A DNA stretch of 11,843 nt, taken from contig CABPSV020000035.1 of assembly GCA_902459845.2 (NCBI GenBank), positions 1 to 11,843 on the forward strand, in the 5' to 3' direction. The notes beneath the pieces are model-generated. The model was given only the letters and a program-made list of their open reading frames with translations. It had not been told where the DNA came from and searched no databases. This document shows, in pieces, positions 1 to 8,100 of this stretch. This stretch comes from Hepatocystis sp. ex Piliocolobus tephrosceles (taxonomy: Eukaryota; Apicomplexa; Aconoidasida; Haemosporida; Plasmodiidae). Each line of letters starts with the position of its first letter. Within the stretch, counting starts at the first letter, position 1. A program made the position numbers and the translations under genes.

Positions 1-186
1 ATATATATATATATATGTAGTATATGCGTTGTAAAAAAAAAAAAAAAAAAAAAATAACCTAATAAGAGTAACCACAAAAAAAATAAATATATACTATAAA
101 CACAAAGAGAAGGAAAAACAAAACGTACATACATACACATCTACATATATACACATATACATACATATTGACAACAATAAGTAAAC
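1..186 (+). promoter_or_regulatory. 5' flank of sar1, partial
   Basis: This is non-coding sequence immediately upstream of the Sar1 start codon. It opens with an (AT)8 tract, then a 21-nt poly(A) run near 34-54, then a stretch rich in acata/catac repeats (about 125-170). In Plasmodium such sequence is typical of 5' UTR or promoter DNA. I see no recognisable transcription-factor motif that could be defended. An in-frame TAA at 178-180 shows that the reading frame does not extend upstream of the ATG at 187. Confidence 0.5.
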
Positions 187-344
187 ATGTTTATCATAAA
201 TTGGTTAGTTATAAAAAAAAGAAAAAAAAAGTCTAATAATAAAAATAAATGTACTGTAACAATAACTTAGCAAGTTACTTGTGAAAAGCGAGCCTAACTT
301 GTCCAATATGCTTAACATACTCCTCAGTACAATTAAAATGTACA

Positions 345-385
<41 letters not shown>

Positions 386-618
386 TACCTTGTATGATTG
401 TTATATATATTTTTTATAACCATTTATAAACATATATACATATATACTAATGTAAACTCTTTAGGTTTAAAGACGTTTTAGCATATTTAGGATTATCTCA
501 AAAGAGTGCAAGAATTTTATTTCTAGGTAATACTATTTTGCACAAAAAAAAAAACAAAAAAAAAAAAAAACGAACGAGCGAACGAACGAATAAGCATATT
601 CAATCATATATGCATATA

Positions 619-649
<31 letters not shown>

Positions 650-1183
650 GCAATTTGTTTAATTATTTGTTTATTTTTTATCATACTATACAGGCCTAGA
701 TAATGCAGGAAAAACGACTTTATTACATATGCTTAAAGATGACAGGGTAGCGCAACACGTTCCTACATTACACCCACATTCTGAAGAGTTAGTCGTGGGA
801 AAAATTCGATTCAAAACATTTGATTTGGGAGGACATGAAACAGCAAGGAGAATATGGAGAGATTATTTTGCTGCAGTTGATGCTGTAGTTTTTATGATTG
901 ACACAACTGATAGATCTCGATTTAATGAGGCAAGAGAAGAATTAAGGCATCTATTAGAAACAGAAGAATTAAGTACTGTACCTTTTGTAATTTTAGGTAA
1001 TAAAATAGATAAACCTGATGCAGCAAGTGAAGATGAATTAAGACAACATTTAAATTTATTTTCTAACATGTCTGTAAATAGTATGAAAGGAGGTTCTGCA
1101 GGAAGACCAGTTGAACTATTCATGTGTAGTGTAATTAGAAGAATGGGTTATGCAGCTGCTTTTAAATGGATATCGCAATTTTT

Positions 1184-1190
<7 letters not shown>
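187..1190 (+). CDS. SAR1: Small GTPase Sar1 (COPII coat assembly), three exons
   Basis: Sar1 is an Arf-family GTPase. When loaded with GTP by Sec12, it inserts an N-terminal amphipathic helix into the ER membrane and recruits Sec23/24 and Sec13/31 to form COPII vesicles. Exons are 187-203, 465-526 and 694-1190 (576 nt, 191 aa plus TAA), the usual family length. The N terminus reads MFIINWFKDVLAYLGL, matching the hydrophobic Sar1 start. Visible motifs are the P-loop GLDNAGKT (27-34), switch I PTLHP with Thr51, switch II DLGGHE (70-75) with the catalytic-type His74, NKID (129-132) for guanine recognition, and CSV (171-173) as G5. The C terminus KWISQFLT is typical. There is no N-myristoylation Gly2, which separates Sar1 from Arf. 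The start is fixed by an in-frame TAA nine bases upstream. The third exon alone would give a 153-aa frame lacking the P-loop, so the first two exons are essential. The stop codon leads into a 38-A run. Confidence 0.95.
204..464 (+). other. sar1 intron 1
   Basis: This 261-nt intron follows a 17-nt first exon. The donor is GTTAGT at 204-209. The acceptor is ctctttag|G, ending at 464, with a branch-like tactaat at 445-451. The phase works only with this donor: AAT TG joined to G TTT AAA gives Asn-Trp-Phe-Lys. A second GT four bases downstream (208-209) would break the frame. The intron carries a pure (AT)16 microsatellite at 349-380, a likely length-polymorphic site. Confidence 0.85.
527..693 (+). 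other. sar1 intron 2
   Basis: This 167-nt intron has donor GTAATA (527-532) and acceptor actatacag (ending 693). It splits the first glycine codon of the P-loop: G joins GC to give Gly27, followed by Leu-Asp-Asn-Ala-Gly-Lys. It holds two poly(A) runs (about 543-570), a small tetranucleotide array of cgaa/cgag (571-590) and an (AT)n tract (about 624-649). Confidence 0.9.
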
Positions 1191-1229
<39 letters not shown>

Positions 1230-2064
1230 TACATATATTTTTTTTTAACTATGTGTGTACTTTTTTATATGTTCATAATTATATTTGTATGTATTTATGT
1301 ATGTATGTATGTATATATATATGTATGCATGTATGTGGTGTGTGTGTGTTTTTTTTTTTTTTTTTTCTTTTTATAACAAATTTATATACACATAGTGCGT
1401 ACATATATATGCACATATATATGTATACAAATTAGCTTATATTAGCCAATATGTTTATGTATATAGAAAGAAAAATATTTAAATATATTGTGAAAAAAAA
1501 AAAAAAAAAAAAAAAAAAGTTGCATTGCATATTAATTTTTTTTTTTTTTTTTTTTTTTAAAAAACCATGGATTTTTGTCTAATTTATTTAAAAATGAAAA
1601 ATACATTTCTAATTTTTGGTTATATATACAGAGTGCATAGAATAAAAAATACACATTTTTTTTTTTTTTGAATTGAATTGATTTTAAACTTTATTTTATA
1701 ACAATAAAATATGTTTTTAAGTGTAAAGTCGCACAAACAAGTTCGTTCAATTTTTTAATGGATATGTGATATTTATATATATATGTATGAACGTACATAT
1801 TGTTTACGTTTATTTGTAAAAAAAAAAAAAAAAAAGAAAAAAAGAAGAAACAAAGAAGAAACAAAGATGGTAAACATAAAAGAAAAATTGTAACTAAAGA
1901 AGTGATCCATAATATAAGATATTCCACATGGTATGTTAATATAAAGTTAAAAATAGTATACATACAAAAAAATGAAGATATAAAGCCAAAGAGCTATAAA
2001 ATGATAAGACTATAAAATAAAATAATGTCTTTTTTATAATTTTAGAACTTAAAATTGATATATA

Positions 2065-2093
<29 letters not shown>
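1191..2093. other. Gap between convergent genes (3' UTRs of both)
   Basis: About 0.9 kb lies between the Sar1 stop and the inferred stop of the large minus-strand gene, so both 3' UTRs should lie here. It contains the 38-A run beginning inside the Sar1 stop codon (1189-1226), tatg/gtat microsatellites (about 1285-1345), a T-run near 1350-1366, the A26/T23 inverted repeat (1493-1558), an AG-rich stretch with two gaagaaacaaa units (about 1842-1866) and a T-run near 2067-2088. Plus-strand AATAAA occurs at 1641 and 1703, and TTTATT (AATAAA on the minus strand) at 1690. These are weak polyadenylation candidates because such hexamers are common by chance at this base composition. Short open frames here are made of microsatellite and poly-Lys sequence, and I do not call them genes. 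Confidence 0.7.
1493..1558. repeat. A26 / T23 inverted repeat with 17-nt spacer
   Basis: A run of 26 A (1493-1518) and a run of 23 T (1536-1558) flank the 17-nt spacer gttgcattgcatattaa. In RNA from either strand this can fold into an A-U stem of more than 20 base pairs. It sits near the middle of the gap between the two convergent genes, where termination or 3'-end formation of both transcripts must happen. Function is inference; homopolymers are common in this genome. Confidence 0.6.
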
Positions 2094-2095
<2 letters not shown>

Positions 2096-2144
2096 AACTA
2101 TAGAAAGTAACTTTATCCCTGTTTTTTAGTTTTTTCATTAATTC
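2094..2144 (-). other. Inferred last coding exon of the WD40 gene
   Basis: On the minus strand, a pyrimidine-rich acceptor ending ttttttgcag (AG at 2145-2146) opens an exon that reads, in phase 0, ELMKKLKNRDKVTFYS and then TAA (2094-2096). It would follow ...HKEDYT of the main exon, whose last codon ACG is directly followed by the canonical Plasmodium-type donor GTATAT (2265-2270). The joined tail is charged and helix-like, while the unspliced reading VYIY-stop comes straight from AT-rich intron sequence. The phase match, consensus ends and normal intron length make splicing the better model. RNA evidence is absent here. Confidence 0.78.
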
Positions 2145-5100
2145 CTGCAAAAAAGTAAAAAAATAAAAATAAATAAGTACACAAATGTATATATAAATGG
2201 GTATATATATCTAACGTGAGTTGATAAGCAGACGTGCATAAATTGTCAAAAAATTTTAATAAATATATACCGTGTAATCCTCCTTGTGTTTATAATAATC
2301 ATCAATATTGGGCCACATTGCCTCTAATTTTTTGATTAAGTTATGATTTATTCTATATCCACCCATATAACCACCTAGATTTGTATTTTGTTTCAAAATA
2401 GCTTCTTCTTTAACATTATAACTAGTAAAGTGATTTAATTTTATATTCAAATTAAATAAATCAAAATATTCCAAGAGTATATATTTGTGCATATCGAAAT
2501 TTTCTAATTTATTAAATTTTATTGAGTTATAAAGATCAACTAATTTTTTATTGTAAAAAGCAATTGAATGGGTTTTAAAACAAGTGGAAGGAGTACATTG
2601 AAAATTCGTTTTGTCCATTTTTATTTTGTTATTCATATATTTAGGTATAGGTATATAATATTCATTTAGTAACATATGATGAAAATTAGAATAAGTAATA
2701 TTTTTACTTAAGAAAAGTAATTTTTTTTTTTTTAAATTATTTATTTTTTTATTATAAACATTAAATAAGATGTTATTAAAACTATTTGAGTGATTACTGT
2801 CATTATTGAAAGAATTAGTAATTTTTCTGAGTCTGTCAAATATATCATCGTTGTTTGTGTTTTTGCAAAATTTTTTATCAGTATGGGTAGTTAAGTCATA
2901 GCAATTGTTTTTGCTAACTTTATTTATTGTACTGTTATTTTTTTCAACTTTATTTATTGTACTGTTATTTTTTTCAACTTTATTTATTGTACTGTTATTT
3001 TTTTCAACTTTATTTATTGTACTATTATTTTTTTCAACATTATTTATTGTACTATTATTTTTTTCAACTTTATTTATTGTACTATTATTTTTGTCATTTT
3101 TTTTTTTATATGTATATATCAAACCATTTTTATAATTGTCGTCATATAATTGTATGATTTCATTTATTACTAAATTATTATTATTAAAAAAAGATAAAAT
3201 GTCTAGTAAAAATTCATATGTGTGCAAATAAGTATTGTATTGTTTTTTATTTTGGTAATTGTTGTTGTAGAGACAAAAACATATCGGGGGTGAATAAAAA
3301 AAAAAGTTTTTAGTTGGTACACATTTGGCTAGCTCTCTTTCTACCTCCATAATTATTGTGTTACAGTTTTTTTTTGTTTTTTTATTATCACAAAATTTTT
3401 GCATTCGTTTTTCTTTTATTTTTTTTTTTTTATTTATTTTTTTTTTTCTTTTCCTATTTTTTCCTTTTTTTATAACATTTAATATGTATTTTACTCCTTC
3501 TTCATTATATTTATTAAGCAGATGTTTATTTTTATATGCATATTTTATTAGAGGGAGATTAAAAGTATTATGATTAATGTCTGTATTTTTATTTTGCAAA
3601 GCAGTTTGTTTTGTGAATACATATTTTTCATCAAGTTTATTATATTCGTAATACTTATTTTGATTGGATGGTGTATTATTATGTATGGTATAAATATCAT
3701 TAATATTTTCGTTAAATGGTTTATCTATATTTTTTTTTTTTTTTTTTTTCTTTTGTTCTTTTTTATTTTTATCTGTATTAAAAAATGATAAAAATTTATT
3801 TTTAAAATTGTTTTTATTTTCAGTAAGTACATTGTTATTTTCTGATAAATCGAAAACATAATGTAGAGATTCATCCCGTTGGTTTGTTATTTCGGTGTGA
3901 TTATTATTATTGTTCAGTTCGTTAATTTTGTAATTTTTTTTTTCAGATGGAAAAAATTGTTTACTAGGTATGTTGTTAAGGATGCTCATCTTTGTATTAA
4001 TTATTTCATGCGTACTACTACTACAACTTCTTTGATAATATTTCAAAAGAAATTTGGATAAACAAAAACTATGTTGATAAAAAAAATATTCGTTTTGAAA
4101 ATATTCGTTTTGAAAATGTTCCTTTTGGCAATATTCCTTTTGGCAATATTCCTTTTGGCAATATTCCTTTTGGCAATATTCCTTTTGAAAATGTTCGTTT
4201 TGAAAATGTTCGTTTTGAAAATGTCCGTCGTTCAGATTTTTTTTTTTTATTATTTTTGATACTTGTAAAGTAGGTAAATATGTAATAAAAGGATAACTAT
4301 CTTCTACAAATTTTTTTATCATTTTATTTGATAAATTATAAGGTGACATTTTTAAATCATTTAATGTTTGTACATAAAAAAATCTATGAAAATGAAATAA
4401 AGAAATAGGTGATTTTGTTTCATTGAGTAACTCTTTTTTTATTTTGTTTATATTTACAAATATTTTTTTATCTACTTTGATTTGATTTTTGTTGGAAGAA
4501 TTAATAAGATTGGTTTGATTATTATTGTAAAATTTTTGTAATTGTTCATATGCATGTACAGAATTAAGCACATTTTTTATATTTTTATTACTACAATTCA
4601 GATGTAATAATGCAGTATTCGCTTTCTTCACAGTATGCTCTTTTTTCTTTTTTTTCTTAAGAATGCATATTTTTTTTTTTATTTCTTCGATAACCCGCTC
4701 CGGTTCTGCTTTTTTTTGTTCTACTACCGTATGTTTTGCTACCGTATCTTCTACTACCGTATCTTTTACTACCGTATCTTCTACTACTGTATCTTCTACT
4801 ACCATATCTTTTACTACTGTATCTTTTACTACTGTATCTTTTACTACTGTATCTTTTACTACTGTATCTTCTACTACCGTATCTTTTACTACCGTATCTT
4901 CTACTACCGTATCTTTTACTACTGTATCTTTTACTACCGTATCTTCTACTACCGTATCTTTTACTACTGTATCTTTTACTACCGTATCTTCTACTACCGT
5001 ATCTTTTACTACCGTATCTTTTACTACCGTATCTTTTACTACCGTATCTTTTACTACCGTATCTTCTACTACCGTATCTTTTGCTACCGTATCTTTTGCT

Positions 5101-8100
5101 ACCGTATGTTTTGTTACCGTATGTTTTGCATGATCAGAATTATGATTTATGAGTTCTAAATTGGTAAACGGTGTTTGCATTTGTTCTAATTCTACACTAT
5201 CGGTTGCAACGTTCGGAAGTTGTAGTGATTGTGGTTGTGGTTGTGGTTGTGGTTGTGGTTGTGGTGGTTGTAGTGGCGATGCATCAATTTTGTCATTCAA
5301 TGTGTGTTTTTCATCAATTTTTTCATTTAAAGTGTGGTTTAATTTATCACATGTAGTTATATTTATGTAATAATCATTTTTCGCTATAATCAATGCCTTG
5401 TCCCTTCTTAACATTTTACAAACATTAGATAAAAATTCATGCGTGACATTTGAATATTCAGAACTGTTTTGTTTTAGTAAATAGAAATTGGATTTGCATA
5501 GATTTGCTAATGTTGTACCTGTAGTTTGATCCATCTCTTGTCGATCTTCATTCCCCTGCCTATCACTACCTTCATCTACACCATTATCACCATCTCCCTT
5601 TTCAATCATTTTTTGAAAAATATTAGTAAATTCAATTTTATTTTCTACAATGTTTAATAATTTTGTAAACAATTCTTGGACGTTCTCATTAATGTATGTA
5701 TTAACGACATATTTTTTGTTTATAGGTATTAACATGTTTAGATCTTTTTTTTTTATTTTTTGTAAACTTAAATTAAATGGTGTACAAAATATTTGACCAG
5801 CGCTATTAGTATGAATAAGAAATTGAACATAATCCATTTTTATTGTGTCAATTTCTTGTTTTTTATTATTACGCCTATGTCCAATATGACCACTTTTTAT
5901 ATTACTATTATTACCTTTTCTTTTAATAAAATATTTATATGTTTTTGTTCTATTCTCGTCATAATAAAAACGTTTTTCTAAAAAATTATGAACGTTTTTA
6001 TTGTTATTCATGTTATAATTAATATCAACGTCTTTAACATATTTTTGACAATAAAATGTTGGAATCGTATATTCAATAACTCTCATACCATAAATGCCAA
6101 AAAAAATATTATACATATTTGTATTCACACAGTCATTATTATTATGGCCGTTGTTATTATGACCGTTGTTATTATGACCGTTGTTATTATGACCGTTGTT
6201 ATTATGACCGTTGTTATTATTATTTATTAAAAAATTTGAGTTATTTTTATTTCTTTGTAACTGAGTGTAATTTAAAGCATCTATTATAAAAGAATCTGAA
6301 ATATGTACTTTTAAATTTCTATAACTAAATATATGATTATATGATATGTGTTGTTTTAGTTTTATTTTGTTCGGTATTAGTTCTATTCTATCAGTTTTTT
6401 CAGTTTTTTCAGTTTTTTCAGTTCTTTCAGTTTTTTCAGTTTTTTCAGTTTTTTCAGTTCTTTCAGTTTTTTCAGTTTTTTCAGTTTTTTCATTATTGTC
6501 GTTCTGTATATCCATATTTTTAACATACTTTTTATTGTTGTTGCAATTTTTATTGTTTTCAGTCATATTGTCCCCATTTATATTCTCACGACATGTATTA
6601 GTTTTTATAACTTTATCATGTTTGTAAGTTATAGTGGAATGACCAGTACCCAAATCGTAACTGTAAAGATTGTTTACTTCATTTCCATGCGTATATTCTT
6701 GAATTCCTAAATCCTTATAAGATGTAAAATCATCACAGATAATAATTTTACGTACATATACTTTTGATTCGTAATAAGAAAAAGCACATAAATTATATGC
6801 ATATTTATTTGTACCATTACCATTACTAAAACCATGACTAGAATTATGACAAGGTTTAATTCGAACCCATTCAATGTATCTAAAATGTGAATGAGAAAAA
6901 AAAGAAACATTTAGTGGAAAAATAAAAATGGGATCATATTGTTGTCGTATATCCCATAATTCAAGTACATTAAATGAACCATTTACACAAGCAACTATAT
7001 ATGGATAATCTGGATTTGTTTGTACAGCTGTATATCCTTTATTCAAAAATGTTTTTGTTTTATATTCTTTATAATGTTTCAAGTTGTTGTGATAGTTTTT
7101 AAGATTTATATTAGTAACATTATTTTTATATTGTTGTTGTATACATTTTTGATTTTTACATGTTTGATTTATACATGTTTGATTTATACATGTTTGATTT
7201 ATACATGTTTGATTTATACATGTTTGATTTATACATGTTTGATTTAAATTTATTTTATTTGTTTTTTTTTTTTTTTCTTTATTATTAGTATTTAATTCAG
7301 TTATATTATGTATTCTCCTGTCATAAATATATAAATATTTACCACCTAATAAAACTGTATTATCATTATGCAAATTACATAAACTTAAACAGGCATCGCA
7401 ATTTTTTGATAAAACATTATAATTATTTAGATTTATTATTTCTATTAAATTTGTATTTATGTTAAAATTGTATAAACTGTTTAAGTTACCCAAAAATAGA
7501 CATAAGCCAAAAGTATATGGACTAGGACATATTTGAAAAAGTCTATCAAACAAATAAATATCTTTTTTTATTTCAATTTTATAATTTTTTATTTTAAATT
7601 GATCATTTATTTTTTTCATTTTTTTAGCTATATTACCACTATTATTATTATTATTATTATATTTTTGATTCTCCCAATTTAAGGAGTTATCCCAATTTAA
7701 GGAGTCCTGCCAACTATCGGGATCATACTGTACCATCCCAACAAACAATCCGAGGTCGTTCCTTGCATATATTATAGTATTATTTATATTATTACTATTA
7801 TCAAGTTTAATTTCTTTTATTCGTAAAAGGTTTTTATATGGTTTATAATTAGTGGTAATAGGATTAACCGTATTTATCGAAAAATTATTATTATTATTGT
7901 TGCCGTTGTTAATGTTGCCGTTGTTAATGTTGCCATTGTTAATGTTGCCGTTGTTATTATTATTATATAGGTAGTTCCCTTTATCCAATTTATATAAAAT
8001 TTTATTATTTTTTATTGTATAAATATTATTGTAAGAATAAAGTTTATTATATTGTTTAGCTGTTTTCAATCGTTTTATAAGCGAACAAAAAGAAGGTAAT

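Noticed and set aside
205..423. Minus-strand 72-codon frame in sar1 intron 1
   Set aside because: Much of it is Tyr-Ile repeat translated from the (AT)n microsatellite within a well-supported intron.
863..1123. Minus-strand 86-codon frame opposite Sar1
   Set aside because: It is antisense to the conserved GTPase exon and has no independent coding features.
1166..1435. Plus-strand 89-codon frame after Sar1
   Set aside because: It begins inside the Sar1 exon in another frame and is poly-Lys, Tyr/Cys microsatellite and poly-Phe sequence.
1691..2015. Frames on both strands in the convergent gap, including a 71-codon Lys-rich one
   Set aside because: They rest on A- and T-runs with no recognisable peptide and lie in the expected 3' UTRs.
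2916..3095. N-glycosylation sites (NNST, and NQT at 7140-7244)
   Set aside because: The protein has no signal peptide or membrane segment, and sequons are frequent by chance in Asn-rich repeats.
2905..5130. Regularly spaced repeats suggesting a CRISPR array
   Set aside because: The units are head-to-tail without unique spacers, multiples of three, and in frame within a eukaryotic protein gene.
4635..5159. Three overlapping plus-strand frames of 138-174 codons
   Set aside because: They are the complement of the TVV[K/E]D repeat array inside the large gene; the low-complexity translation follows from the 15-bp unit.
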